DNA of 64,000 nucleotides from Flavobacteriales bacterium. Its GTDB lineage: Bacteria; Bacteroidota; Bacteroidia; Flavobacteriales_E; Vicingaceae. Positions 37,176 through 46,429 of this stretch are shown piece by piece (position 1 is the stretch's first letter; the number at the start of each line of letters is the position of its first letter). Made by a program: the position numbers and the translations under genes. The notes beneath the pieces were generated by a model. That model searched no databases. It was not told where the DNA came from and saw nothing but the letters and a program-made list of their open reading frames with translations. The stretch is from NCBI GenBank assembly GCA_026196775.1, contig JAPHUD010000005.1, positions 1 through 64,000 on the forward strand. Reading direction: 5' to 3'.

Positions 37176-38159
37176 ATGAAAACAGCGTTATTTACACTAC
37201 TATTTTTTATATCAACTTGCATTTTTGCTCAATCTAAAACTGAGTTTACACTTACTTTAAAAGATGGAAATATAGTAACAGGTACAACAAAAACATCAAA
37301 CGTTGTGCTAGTTACTGATTATGGTAAGTTAGATATTCCTATTAAAAATGTTTCTTCCATTACTTTAGGAATTCATCCTGATAATAGCTTAAAAAACACC
37401 ATTATTAACTTGGCAAAACAATTACAAAACACTGTAGAAGAAGAAAGAAAAAAAGCTTACGACCAATTGGTAAACTTAAAAGTTGGAGCTATTCCAGTAA
37501 TTGAAGAAGTAATATACTCCGAAACAGAAGAAACTCCTGTTCATTATGATTACTCGCTTTCTACTGCATTATCAGAATTAAAAGCTATACATAATGTTGG
37601 CAATACATATTCTACTAAAGATGTTGTAACTATTGATTATGAATACAACATGGGCGGTAAATATGATTTTAACAACATTAGCTTAAAAACAGAATACGGA
37701 GATTTAACCATCCCAAGAGAAAAAATTGATAAAATTGATATCCTTTACATGGATGCATCTGCTGATAGCAAAACTTACAAATTAATGGCATCTACACACA
37801 TCAGTTCTAATCAGAATGGTGGTTGGTTAAAAACAGGTATTGTTGTAAAACCTGGGCAAAACATTTCAATTACAGCTTCTGGAGAGGTTGTATTGGCAAG
37901 TTTATCAAACAACGCTTACAAACCAGATGGCTCTGTAAAAAATAGCGGTTCAGACAGTTATGGTAATAGCAGCAATTCTACTAGTCCAGCTTATGGCAAT
38001 GTAGTTTTTAAAATTGGAGATACAGGAACTGTAACCAAAGCAGGTGTAAAATATAATGGTAAAGCAACTGCTACAGGAATGTTGTACATTTCTATTTATG
38101 AAACAGTTTATAATGCTTCGAATACAGGATTCTATGTAACCAATGTTGCTGTAAAGTAA
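37176..38159 (+). CDS. Secreted protein with LecA/PA-IL-like C-terminal domain
   Basis: 327 residues with a Sec signal (MKTALFTLLFFISTCIFAQ). The middle contains paired repeats of a short beta unit (KDGNIVTGTTKTSNVVLVTDYGKLDIPI-like at about 27-55, and again at about 155-190). The C-terminal 120 residues, with GGWLKTGIVVKPGQNISITASG and later GNVVFKIGDTG, resemble PA-IL/LecA-type sugar-binding domains; the similarity is by eye. It is 23 bases after the PD40 gene. Localisation should be periplasmic or outer membrane. Confidence 0.65.
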   Translation: MKTALFTLLFFISTCIFAQSKTEFTLTLKDGNIVTGTTKTSNVVLVTDYGKLDIPIKNVSSITLGIHPDNSLKNTIINLAKQLQNTVEEERKKAYDQLVNLKVGAIPVIEEVIYSETEETPVHYDYSLSTALSELKAIHNVGNTYSTKDVVTIDYEYNMGGKYDFNNISLKTEYGDLTIPREKIDKIDILYMDASADSKTYKLMASTHISSNQNGGWLKTGIVVKPGQNISITASGEVVLASLSNNAYKPDGSVKNSGSDSYGNSSNSTSPAYGNVVFKIGDTGTVTKAGVKYNGKATATGMLYISIYETVYNASNTGFYVTNVAVK

Positions 38160-38165
38160 ACAATA

Positions 38166-39101
38166 ATGGCAACTAAAAATAAATATCTTTTTTATGTTGC
38201 GCTTTGCTTTTTTCTAACTGCTTCTTGTCAAAATAACACCGATAAAAAAGATACTCTAATTTTAGATTTAGCTGCTACCAAAGATAGTACTAAAAAAGAA
38301 AAATCAGTTACTGATACCGTTTCTTATAGCTTTCCTTGGCTACAAGCATATAATTATAAAGAAGCGTTGTGTAACAATATTCCTGCTCCATCAGGTTTTA
38401 AGAGAAAAGAAGTAAGCCAAAATTCATTTGGAGGTTGGCTCAGACACCTTCCATTAAACTTAACAGACAATACTGTTTATTTACACAGTGGGGAAAAAAA
38501 ATACAATCAATCGGCACAATTTGCAGTTATTATTATAGATGTTGGAAATAAAGATTTACAACAATGTGCTGATGCTGTAATGCGATTAAGAGCTGAATAT
38601 CTTTTTGCTACCAATAAAATCAACCAAATTAAATTTAATTATACTAATGGAACTCCCATTCCTTTTAAAAAGTGGAGCGAGGGTTTTTATCCTAAACTAC
38701 AAGGAAACAAAGTGGTTTGGGTAACTTCATCAAAAAACAATACCACTTACGACAGCTTTAGAAAATATATAGATAATATTTTTATGTATGCAGGAACTGC
38801 TTCTTTAAGTAAGGAATTAGTTAAGGTTAATTTAGCAAACATGAAAATTGGTGATGTATTTATTCAAGGAGGTTTTCCAGGACATGCTATAATTGTTATT
38901 GATATGGCAGAAAATGCTACAACAAAAGAAAAAGTTTTTATGTTAGCTCAGAGTTATATGCCTGCTCAAAATATTCATGTTTTAAAAAACCCAAACAATA
39001 GCTCTTTGTCTCCTTGGTATTCAGTTGCTGATTGTGAAATAGAAATTTCAACTCCAGAATGGACATTTACTCCTAACCAACTGATGAGATTTAATGATTA
39101 A
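38166..39101 (+). CDS. DUF4846-family lipoprotein
   Basis: 311 residues with a lipobox (FFLTASC, lipidated Cys at about residue 19). The rest matches the DUF4846 family by its YLHSGEKK, DVGNKDLQQCADAVMRLRAEYL and VFIQGGFPGHAIIVIDMA runs; the last looks like a catalytic-style Gly-His in an NlpC-like setting, but no function is established. It is the third gene of the operon, 6 bases after the LecA-like gene. Confidence 0.8.
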   Translation: MATKNKYLFYVALCFFLTASCQNNTDKKDTLILDLAATKDSTKKEKSVTDTVSYSFPWLQAYNYKEALCNNIPAPSGFKRKEVSQNSFGGWLRHLPLNLTDNTVYLHSGEKKYNQSAQFAVIIIDVGNKDLQQCADAVMRLRAEYLFATNKINQIKFNYTNGTPIPFKKWSEGFYPKLQGNKVVWVTSSKNNTTYDSFRKYIDNIFMYAGTASLSKELVKVNLANMKIGDVFIQGGFPGHAIIVIDMAENATTKEKVFMLAQSYMPAQNIHVLKNPNNSSLSPWYSVADCEIEISTPEWTFTPNQLMRFND

Positions 39102-39112
39102 TTTTGCTTAAC

Positions 39113-40420
39113 ATGAAGAGAGTATTAATCATAACTTATTATTGGCCTCCAATGGGTGGTGGCGGAGTGCAGCGTTGGGTAAAAACCACTAAATACCTTA
39201 GAGAGTATGGTTGGGAACCTATCATTTATACTACAGAAAACGGAGAAATAGCTATTCAGGATAATGAAATGCTAAAGGAAATTCCTGATGATGTTAAAAC
39301 CATAAGAACCAAAATATGGGAACCATTTGGCTTATATAAAAAGCTACTAGGCAAAAAAAAGGATGAAGCTCTTTTACCTGGAATGAGTCAGTCTAGTGAA
39401 GGAAATTCGTTTTTGCAAAATCTTTCTTTGTGGGTAAGAGGCAATATTTTTATTCCCGATGCTCGGAAATTTTGGATTAAACCTTCTTCTAAATTTTTAA
39501 TTAACTATTTAAAAGAAAATAAAGTAGATGCTATAATTTCTACAGGACCTCCCCACTCTACTCATCTTATTGCAAAAAATGTAGTACAAAAACATAAAAT
39601 TCCATGGTTAGCAGATTTTAGAGATCCTTGGACCTTAATAGATTTTTATCATAAACTAAAGCTTAGTAATTGGGCAGACAAAAAACACAAAAGATTAGAG
39701 CAAGAAGTTTTGCACACCGCTAACGAAGTAACTACTGTAAGCTGGAGTTGTGCCAGTGATTTTGAAGAAATTTCAGGAAGATTACCTATAGTAATTACAA
39801 ATGGTTACGACCCTGCAGATTTTACTACTGTTGAAAATGTAGTGTTAGATAAAAAATTCACATTAACACATACGGGATCATTAAATGAAGATAGAAATCC
39901 TCATGCACTATGGAAAGTACTTGCTGAGCTTGCTGAAGAGAATGAGCAATTTAAAAATGATTTAGAAATAAAATTTATTGGACAAGTAGCTGCTGAAGTA
40001 ATACAATCTATCAACCAACACCAACTTCAAAACAACTTAAATTTAGTAGGAAACTTACCTCACAACCAAGTAATAGCACAAATGATTAGCTCTCAATTGT
40101 TGCTAGCGTTGTTGAATAACACCCCAAAAAATGATGGTATAATTCCAGGTAAATTGTTTGAATATATTGGAGCTCAACGACCAATTGTTGCTATTGGAAA
40201 ACCTGAAGGGGATGCTGCTAAAGTGATAAAAGAAACCCAAGCCGGAACATTAACCGGATTTGAGGAGGTTGATTCGCTTAAAGAAATTATAAAAAATCAT
40301 TATACGGCTTATAAATCCAACAGCTTAAAAGTAAATAGCAAAGGGTATGAAAAATTTAGTAGAAAAATTCTTGCTAAATCTTTCGCTGATGAACTCAATA
40401 AAATAAGTACTAAACAATAG
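39113..40420 (+). CDS. Glycosyltransferase (GT4-like)
   Basis: 435 residues from the ATG at 39113; a TTG at 39104 is an in-frame alternative. GT-B fold: the N-terminal domain starts MKRVLIITYYWPPMGGGGVQ, with a glycine-rich loop, and contains STGPPHSTH; the C-terminal Rossmann domain has LTHTGSLNEDRNP (about 260-272) and PGKLFEYIGAQRPIVAIG (about 345-362, containing the EX7E-like donor-binding region). It probably adds a sugar to an envelope polysaccharide or glycan. It lies 11 bases after the DUF4846 gene. Confidence 0.85.
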   Translation: MKRVLIITYYWPPMGGGGVQRWVKTTKYLREYGWEPIIYTTENGEIAIQDNEMLKEIPDDVKTIRTKIWEPFGLYKKLLGKKKDEALLPGMSQSSEGNSFLQNLSLWVRGNIFIPDARKFWIKPSSKFLINYLKENKVDAIISTGPPHSTHLIAKNVVQKHKIPWLADFRDPWTLIDFYHKLKLSNWADKKHKRLEQEVLHTANEVTTVSWSCASDFEEISGRLPIVITNGYDPADFTTVENVVLDKKFTLTHTGSLNEDRNPHALWKVLAELAEENEQFKNDLEIKFIGQVAAEVIQSINQHQLQNNLNLVGNLPHNQVIAQMISSQLLLALLNNTPKNDGIIPGKLFEYIGAQRPIVAIGKPEGDAAKVIKETQAGTLTGFEEVDSLKEIIKNHYTAYKSNSLKVNSKGYEKFSRKILAKSFADELNKISTKQ

Positions 40421-40433
40421 TTATTTTCACAAT

Positions 40434-40886
40434 ATGTTCAAGTTTCATCTTTTTCTTTTGGCCAAATTACCTAGTGCATTTTTTGCAGGAGTTAGGTTAA
40501 AATCAATATCAGAAAATACCTGTTCATCAACCATTAAACATCGTTGGATAAATCAAAATCCTTTTGGTTCTATTTATTTTGCTGTTTTAGCCATGTCTGC
40601 AGAACTTACCACAGGAACCTTAGTACTTCAAAAAATTAAAAAAAGTAACCACAAAATTTCCATGTTGGTAACACAACAAAAAGGTACTTTTCTTAAAAAA
40701 GCCAAAGGTAAAATAACCTTTACTTGTAGTGATGGGAAAATTATAGCTAATGCCTTGAAAAGCACTATAGCTAGTTCTGAAGGACAAACTTTTTGGATGG
40801 AGTCTGTAGGGAAAGATGAACAAAATGAAACGGTTGCCATTTTTAATTTTGAATGGAGTATTAAGTTGAAAAACCCAACAAACTAA
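40434..40886 (+). CDS. DUF4442 hot-dog-fold thioesterase-like protein
   Basis: 150 residues with the DUF4442 pattern: VRLKSISENTCSSTIKHRWINQNPFGSIYFAVLAMSAEL, split between residues 20 and 60, is the hallmark helix and strand. The family has the hot-dog fold of acyl-CoA thioesterases, though activity is unproven. It is the last gene of the operon that starts with the PD40 protein, 13 bases after the glycosyltransferase. Confidence 0.8.
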   Translation: MFKFHLFLLAKLPSAFFAGVRLKSISENTCSSTIKHRWINQNPFGSIYFAVLAMSAELTTGTLVLQKIKKSNHKISMLVTQQKGTFLKKAKGKITFTCSDGKIIANALKSTIASSEGQTFWMESVGKDEQNETVAIFNFEWSIKLKNPTN

Positions 40887-40986
40887 CAATCAAATAGATA
40901 TTTAAATTATTTTCAACATTGTTTTAAAATTAATTTTATGTTAAAAATTTTAGTGTTTTAAAACCCTCCAATCGAGAAAAAGGGAC

Positions 40987-40994
40987 TAAATTTG
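40987..40994 (+). promoter_or_regulatory. rpoD promoter -7 element (TAAATTTG)
   Basis: An exact TAnnTTTG match lies 33 bases before the rpoD ATG, followed by GC as is often seen. It also decides against the TTG start at 40992, which lies inside it. Confidence 0.55.
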
Positions 40995-41027
40995 CATACC
41001 TATCAATTCACTTTTAAAAGCATCTCG

Positions 41028-41894
41028 ATGAGACAATTAAAAATTACTAAGTCTATTACCAACAGGGAAAGTGCTTCGTTAGACAAGTATTTATTAGAAA
41101 TTGGTCGAGAAGGACTTATAACTGCTGAAGATGAAGTAGAATTAGCTCAACGCATAAGAGAAGGAGATCAAATTGCTTTAGAAAAATTAGTTAAAGCTAA
41201 TTTAAGGTTTGTTGTTTCCGTTTCAAAACAATATCAAAACCAAGGTTTATCTTTACCTGATTTAATAAATGAAGGAAATTTAGGGTTAATAAAAGCAGCC
41301 CAAAGATTTGACGAAACAAGAGGTTTTAAATTTATTTCTTATGCTGTTTGGTGGATTCGTCAATCTATATTACAAGCAATAGCAGAACAATCCAGAATTG
41401 TACGTTTACCGCTTAACCAAGTTGGTTCATTAAGCAAAATAAAAAAAGCATTTTCTAAATTAGAACAAGAATTTGAACGAGAACCTTCCATTGATGAAAT
41501 TGCTAATTTATTAGATGTTAGTATTGATAAAATTGATGGTTCTATTCAGGTTTCGGGCAGACATGTTTCTGTTGATGCTCCTTTTGGAGATGATGAAGGT
41601 TCAGGAAGTTTGTTAGATGTTTTAGCTGACAATGATGGTACAAAAACTGACCTTTTTTTGATGCAAGAATCTCTACATCAAGAAATTTGTAGGTCATTAT
41701 CAAAATTAACTGACAAAGAAAGATCGGTAATAGAATTATTTTTTGGTATAGGCTGCAAACAACCACTTTCTCTTGATGAAATTGGTGAATCATTTAATTT
41801 AACTCGCGAACGTGTTCGTCAGATAAAAGAAAAAGGCATAAAAAAATTAAGAATGTCGTCAAAAAGTAACTTACTTAAAGCCTATCTAGGTTAA
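41028..41894 (+). CDS. rpoD: Primary RNA polymerase sigma factor (short Bacteroidota RpoD/SigA)
   Basis: 288 residues from the ATG at 41028. Region 1.2 ([20 protein letters not shown]), region 2 ([23 protein letters not shown]... [10 protein letters not shown]), region 3 and region 4.2 with [16 protein letters not shown] are all present. Region 1.1 is missing, as in the roughly 287-residue primary sigma factors of this phylum that read the TAnnTTTG promoters seen here. It has its own promoter. Confidence 0.95.
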   Translation: MRQLKITKSITNRESASLDKYLLEIGREGLITAEDEVELAQRIREGDQIALEKLVKANLRFVVSVSKQYQNQGLSLPDLINEGNLGLIKAAQRFDETRGFKFISYAVWWIRQSILQAIAEQSRIVRLPLNQVGSLSKIKKAFSKLEQEFEREPSIDEIANLLDVSIDKIDGSIQVSGRHVSVDAPFGDDEGSGSLLDVLADNDGTKTDLFLMQESLHQEICRSLSKLTDKERSVIELFFGIGCKQPLSLDEIGESFNLTRERVRQIKEKGIKKLRMSSKSNLLKAYLG

Positions 41895-41933
41895 AAATAT
41901 ATTTATACATTAAAAATCAATTAAAATTTTATC

Positions 41934-43394
41934 ATGGAAATTCTTGACAAAAACAAAACCTACGAAGAAAATCTAAATGAATATGTAAAAAGAGAAAAAG
42001 CTGCTGTTAAGCTTATTAGTTCAATCGGACATTTAATGTACGAAAAGTCTATTGAGTTAGTACTTTTTAGAAATCCTTTAGTAGACATAAGCATCTCAGA
42101 TGTTTTAAACCTACACTCTAAAGCAAAAAGCATTACTTTTAATCCTGTTGATATTTTTGACACTTCTTCTTTAGCTAAAGAATTAGAAAGCTTAGATATT
42201 GCTCCGTCAAAAATAGATATAGGCAAATTAGCTGCTGAATGGCATAACGAAAAAGCTAACTATGCTTCTCAAACCGACTTCTTAAAAGATAAATTAAAAG
42301 ACTTTATTGCTGCTGATGGTCGTCAATTACAACCAAAAGATGTTGTTTTATTTGGTTTTGGAAGAATTGGTAGATTAGCCGCCAGAGAACTAGTAAAACA
42401 AGCTGGAAAAGGTCAACAATTAAGGTTAAGAGCTATTGTTACTAGAAAAGTAACTGACGATGAGATTATTAAAAGAGCTGCTTTATTAAGAAATGACTCT
42501 GTACATGGATTATTCTCAGGAACTGTAGATGCTGATACTGAGAATAAAGCACTCATCATTAACGGACAAATTGTTAAAATAATTGAAGCTAATAATCCTG
42601 AAGATGTTGATTATACTGCTTACGGTATTAATGATGCTTTATTAATTGATAATACTGGTGTTTTCTCTAACAGAGAACAACTTTCTAGACATACTCAAGC
42701 AAAAGGAATTAGCAAAGTATTACTAACTGCTCCTGGTAAAGAAGTACCTAATGTTGTTTACGGAATTAACGAGAATACTTTAGATATTGAAAATGAAACT
42801 ATTTTCTCTGCAGCTTCTTGTACTACCAATGCTATTTCTCCAATTCTTTATGTGGTAGAAAATGAATTAGGTGTTGTAAAAGGACATATAGAAACCGTTC
42901 ATGCTTACACCAACGACCAAAATTTATTAGATAACATGCATAAAAAACCAAGAAGAGGTCGTTCTGCAGCTATCAACATGGTAATTACTTCTACTGGTGC
43001 AGGAAATGCGGTAACTAAAGTAATTCCTTCTTTAAAAGAAAAATTAACCGCCAATGCTGTAAGGGTTCCTACTCCAAATGGCTCTTTAGCCATTCTTAGT
43101 TTAGAAGTTAAAAAAGAAACTTCTGTTGATGAAATTAACGAACTAATTAGAAAAGCTGCTCTTCAAGGAGGTTTAGTAAATCAAATTAAATACGAAAACG
43201 ATCCAGAGTTAGTATCTACAGATATAATTGGAAACATTTGTTGTTCTGTTTATGACAGTAATGCAACTATTGTTTCTAACGACAAAAAGAATATAGTACT
43301 TTATGTTTGGTACGACAACGAGTTTGGATATACTAAGCAAGTAATTCGTTTAGCTAAATATATCGCAAAAGTTAGAAGATTAATTTATTATTAA
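41934..43394 (+). CDS. gap: Glyceraldehyde-3-phosphate dehydrogenase with N-terminal extension
   Basis: 486 residues, about 150 longer than a classical GAPDH. The first 130 or so residues are a helical extension. The NAD-binding Rossmann motif FGFGRIGRLAARELV (about 141-155) and the catalytic SAASCTTNAI (about 290-299, Cys in SCTTN) are intact, followed by VHAYTNDQNLLDN and GAGNAVTKVIP. The reaction is the NAD-dependent oxidation of glyceraldehyde 3-phosphate, in glycolysis or gluconeogenesis. Long versions like this are familiar in Bacteroidota. It has its own terminator, and starts 39 bases after rpoD. Confidence 0.94.
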   Translation: MEILDKNKTYEENLNEYVKREKAAVKLISSIGHLMYEKSIELVLFRNPLVDISISDVLNLHSKAKSITFNPVDIFDTSSLAKELESLDIAPSKIDIGKLAAEWHNEKANYASQTDFLKDKLKDFIAADGRQLQPKDVVLFGFGRIGRLAARELVKQAGKGQQLRLRAIVTRKVTDDEIIKRAALLRNDSVHGLFSGTVDADTENKALIINGQIVKIIEANNPEDVDYTAYGINDALLIDNTGVFSNREQLSRHTQAKGISKVLLTAPGKEVPNVVYGINENTLDIENETIFSAASCTTNAISPILYVVENELGVVKGHIETVHAYTNDQNLLDNMHKKPRRGRSAAINMVITSTGAGNAVTKVIPSLKEKLTANAVRVPTPNGSLAILSLEVKKETSVDEINELIRKAALQGGLVNQIKYENDPELVSTDIIGNICCSVYDSNATIVSNDKKNIVLYVWYDNEFGYTKQVIRLAKYIAKVRRLIYY

Positions 43395-43412
43395 TTAAAA
43401 AAAATAATCAAA

Positions 43413-43453
43413 TAATAGGGTGGATAAATTTGTTTATTCACCCTATTTCTTTT
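43413..43453 (+). terminator. gap terminator
   Basis: A 14-bp stem with one G-U pair (43415-43428 with 43433-43446) around the loop tttg, followed by a T-rich tail. Confidence 0.75.
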
Positions 43454-43488
43454 AACTCATTTTTCATTTCACTCTAATTACATTTACT

Positions 43489-44025
43489 ATGGCTGTAAAA
43501 AGAAACGACAACAAATTCAACAACATTATCAAAGATTTACAAGGAAGCGATACTCAAAAAGTATTAACAGCAATAAAACAACTTCGAAAAAGTGGAAAGC
43601 CAGAAGCTATAGAGCCGCTTTTAGATGTTTACTTAACAAATAACGACAGTGAGGTTCAACAAGCTATAACAGAATTATTGTTTGACTTAAAAGCAGAAAA
43701 TACCACATTAGCAATTATTAATGCTATAGAAAATGATAAATATTTTTCTATTAAAGCCTTTTTAATATCCATTTTTTGGCAATCAGGATTAGATGCAAGC
43801 AATCATTTAAATACCTTAGTTCAAGAAGCTGTAAATGGGGATTTTAGTGTTTGTTTAGAAGTACTTACCGTAATAGAGAATTTTGACGCTACTTTTGGTG
43901 AAGATGAAGTAAATGACTTAATTTTTGATTTGGAAGAAAATATAGACTCAGAAGAAAATGAAGAAAAACAAAAGCTTTTAATTAGCCTCAGAATGGTTTT
44001 ACAACAATTAAATATTGAGTTTTAA
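43489..44025 (+). CDS. HEAT-repeat-like protein
   Basis: 178 residues of paired helices: LQGSDTQKVLTAIKQLRKSGKPEAI (split across residues 17-41), EPLLDVYLTNNDSEVQQAITELLFDLK and more, ending in an acidic segment. This is the pattern of HEAT/armadillo-like scaffold proteins. No enzyme motif, signal or membrane segment. It lies just upstream of the S41 protease gene but the gap holds a separate promoter, so a link is not certain. Confidence 0.75.
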   Translation: MAVKRNDNKFNNIIKDLQGSDTQKVLTAIKQLRKSGKPEAIEPLLDVYLTNNDSEVQQAITELLFDLKAENTTLAIINAIENDKYFSIKAFLISIFWQSGLDASNHLNTLVQEAVNGDFSVCLEVLTVIENFDATFGEDEVNDLIFDLEENIDSEENEEKQKLLISLRMVLQQLNIEF

Positions 44026-44094
44026 GAAAAACATAATAAGTTGCACAATAGTTGTTTTTATAATTTATTAACTTTCTTTAGTAAACTTTTTACT

Positions 44095-44102
44095 TAAATT
44101 TG
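44095..44102 (+). promoter_or_regulatory. S41 protease promoter -7 element (TAAATTTG)
   Basis: Exact match to TAnnTTTG, 25 bases before the ATG at 44127. It overlaps the upstream TTG at 44100, which argues against that TTG as start. Confidence 0.45.
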
Positions 44103-44126
44103 TTAACCTCACTTTATTATAAAAAT

Positions 44127-45722
44127 ATGACTATAAAAAGAATCTCACTTCTAATAATAGCACAATTTTTTGTGTTATCTATTTTCACACAAAACCTGCT
44201 TACACCAGGTGGTCAAAAAATTGAAAACTTACTTCAACTTATCAACTACGCTTATGTTGACTCTACAGACGAAGAAAGAATAACTGAAGCAGCTATTGTT
44301 GCTTTATTAAAAGAATTAGACCCTCATTCCGTTTATATCCCTGAAAAAGAACTAAAAAAAATGAACGAGCCTTTAATTGGAAACTTTGAAGGTGTAGGGA
44401 TTCAGTTCAATATTTTACACGACACACTGGTAGTAGTATCTCCCATCCCTGGTGGTCCTTCCGAAAAAGTTGGTATACAGGCTGGCGATAAAATTATTGA
44501 GGTTAACAAAGAAAATATTGCAGGAATTGGTCTTCAAAACAGTGATGTGCAAGATAAACTTAGAGGTAAAAAAGGTACTAAAGTAAATGTTGCAGTTAAA
44601 CGTAGAGGAGAAAAAGACTTATTAAAATTTACTATTACCAGAGATGAAATTCCAATTTTTAGTGTAGATGCTTCTTATATGGTTGATAATGAAATTGGCT
44701 ACATAAAAATAAATCGTTTTGCCAATAAAACCATTGACGAATTTAGAGATGGGTTAAAAAAACTAAAACAAGAAAATGTAAAACATTTAATTTTAGATTT
44801 AAGAGGAAATGGCGGTGGCTATTTAAAATCTGCTATTCAATTAGCAGATGAATTTCTTGATGAAGACAAATTAATTGTTTACACTGAAGGATTAAAAAGT
44901 CCGAAACAAGAATACTTTACTACAGAAAAAGGTGGATTTGAAAAAGGTAAATTGGTAATACTTATTGATGAAGGTTCAGCTTCTGCTTCAGAAATTGTTA
45001 GTGGAGCCATTCAAGATTTTGACAGAGGATTAATTGTAGGAAGAAGATCTTTTGGTAAAGGATTGGTTCAAAAACCATTTTCTTTAGTAGATGGTTCTGC
45101 TGTTAGGTTAACCATTGCAAGATACTACACGCCTTCTGGAAGAAGTATTCAAAGACCTTATGACGAAGGTAAAGAAGAATACTACAAAGAGCTTACAAGA
45201 AGATACGAACATGGAGAGATGGTTACTCAAGATAGTATAGTATTTCCTGACTCCCTAAAGTTCACTACACTCAATAGCAAAAGAACCGTTTATGGTGGTG
45301 GTGGAATTATGCCTGATGTATTTGTCCCCATAGATACCAGTATGATTTCTGATTACTTAAGCAAAGTTACCCGAGAAGGTTTGGTAAATGAGTTTGCATT
45401 AGAATACACACAAAATAACAGAGAAAAGCTAATGACAACTTACCCTACTGTAAGCGATTTTAAAACTAACTTCGATGCAGAAAAAGAGCTACTAACAGCA
45501 TTTGTTGACTTTGCTGCTAAAAATGAAGTAGAAAAAAATGAGGAACAAATTAATACTTCAAAAACATTTTTACTTACCCGATTAAAAGCAATTATTGCTC
45601 GAAACATGTGGGACAGCTCTGCATATTACCAAGTTATTAGCGATATAGATAACGCCTTATTAAAAGCCGTTGAAGAAATAAAGAGCGATACCTTTAAAAA
45701 AGAAAAATTAGTATATAAATAA
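44127..45722 (+). CDS. C-terminal processing peptidase (S41 family)
   Basis: 531 residues from the ATG at 44127. A hydrophobic signal or anchor (ISLLIIAQFFVLSIF) comes first, then a helical cap, a PDZ domain (about residues 75-165, FEGVGIQFN... GGPSEKVGIQAGDKI) and the S41 core with catalytic Ser in GSASASEIVSG and Lys in SFGKGLVQ (about 20 residues later). Helical C-terminus. Tail-specific periplasmic protease that trims or degrades envelope proteins. Own promoter; upstream of a DUF1573 gene. Confidence 0.93.
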   Translation: MTIKRISLLIIAQFFVLSIFTQNLLTPGGQKIENLLQLINYAYVDSTDEERITEAAIVALLKELDPHSVYIPEKELKKMNEPLIGNFEGVGIQFNILHDTLVVVSPIPGGPSEKVGIQAGDKIIEVNKENIAGIGLQNSDVQDKLRGKKGTKVNVAVKRRGEKDLLKFTITRDEIPIFSVDASYMVDNEIGYIKINRFANKTIDEFRDGLKKLKQENVKHLILDLRGNGGGYLKSAIQLADEFLDEDKLIVYTEGLKSPKQEYFTTEKGGFEKGKLVILIDEGSASASEIVSGAIQDFDRGLIVGRRSFGKGLVQKPFSLVDGSAVRLTIARYYTPSGRSIQRPYDEGKEEYYKELTRRYEHGEMVTQDSIVFPDSLKFTTLNSKRTVYGGGGIMPDVFVPIDTSMISDYLSKVTREGLVNEFALEYTQNNREKLMTTYPTVSDFKTNFDAEKELLTAFVDFAAKNEVEKNEEQINTSKTFLLTRLKAIIARNMWDSSAYYQVISDIDNALLKAVEEIKSDTFKKEKLVYK

Positions 45723-45728
45723 GTTTTG

Positions 45729-45736
45729 TAAATTTG
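45729..45736 (+). promoter_or_regulatory. -7 element (TAAATTTG) before the DUF1573 gene
   Basis: Exact TAnnTTTG match 7 bases past the protease stop and 32 bases before the DUF1573 ATG. Confidence 0.45.
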
Positions 45737-45767
45737 TAATCACATTAAAAATAAAAAACAACTAACT

Positions 45768-46328
45768 ATGAAAGAAAATTTAAAAGTTGCCCTATTGGGC
45801 GTAATTGCTTTAACATTAATTGTAGATACCTTCTTTATGGACGATAGACCAGCAAGAAGAGATTATAATGCTTCTGAAAGCATTGCTACTTCTCCATCAG
45901 TAACAACCAACTCGGGTAATGTTAATGATTTAAACCCTATTAACCCGATGTCTCCTACTCCAACTAACGAACCAGCTCCGGCAGCACCAATCTTGTCAGA
46001 AACTAGAGCTAAAACATCTGTTCAGTTTGCTGAAAACAGCTATAACTTCGGAAAAATTAAACAAGACTCTAAGCACACTAAAACATTTAAGTTTACCAAT
46101 ACAGGTAAAGAACCTTTAATTATTGAAAATGCTACAGGAAGCTGTGGATGTACCGTTCCTCAATTCCCTAAAGAACCTATTAAGCCGGGAGCAACAGGAG
46201 AAATTGTAGTAGAATACAGCCCAGGAAAGCAACAAGGAGCTCAAACAAAAACAGTTACCATTACTGCCAATACAGATCCTATTATTACTACACTTAACAT
46301 CTCTGCAGATGTGGAAGTAGCTCAGTAA
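45768..46328 (+). CDS. DUF1573-family envelope protein
   Basis: 186 residues. A short N-terminal hydrophobic helix (about 6-24) anchors or exports the protein; a Pro/Asn/Thr-rich linker (35-80) leads to one DUF1573 domain (about 88-184) with the family features YNFGKIKQDSKHTKTF, SCGCTVP and PGATGEIVVEY. The fold is an immunoglobulin-like beta sandwich related to ASPM/SPD-2/Hydin modules; function is not established. It has its own promoter and a perfect terminator. Confidence 0.88.
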   Translation: MKENLKVALLGVIALTLIVDTFFMDDRPARRDYNASESIATSPSVTTNSGNVNDLNPINPMSPTPTNEPAPAAPILSETRAKTSVQFAENSYNFGKIKQDSKHTKTFKFTNTGKEPLIIENATGSCGCTVPQFPKEPIKPGATGEIVVEYSPGKQQGAQTKTVTITANTDPIITTLNISADVEVAQ

Positions 46329-46350
46329 TAACAACAACATATTTATTTGT

Positions 46351-46386
46351 AAAAAGCTTATCAGGTTTCTGATAAGCTTTTTTTTT
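46351..46386 (+). terminator. Terminator of the DUF1573 gene
   Basis: A perfect 14-bp stem (46351-46364 with 46369-46382) around loop gttt, ending in Ts. Confidence 0.9.
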
Positions 46387-46429
46387 GGCTAACAATTAAG
46401 GTAATTTAAATAGAATTACTACATTTGGG

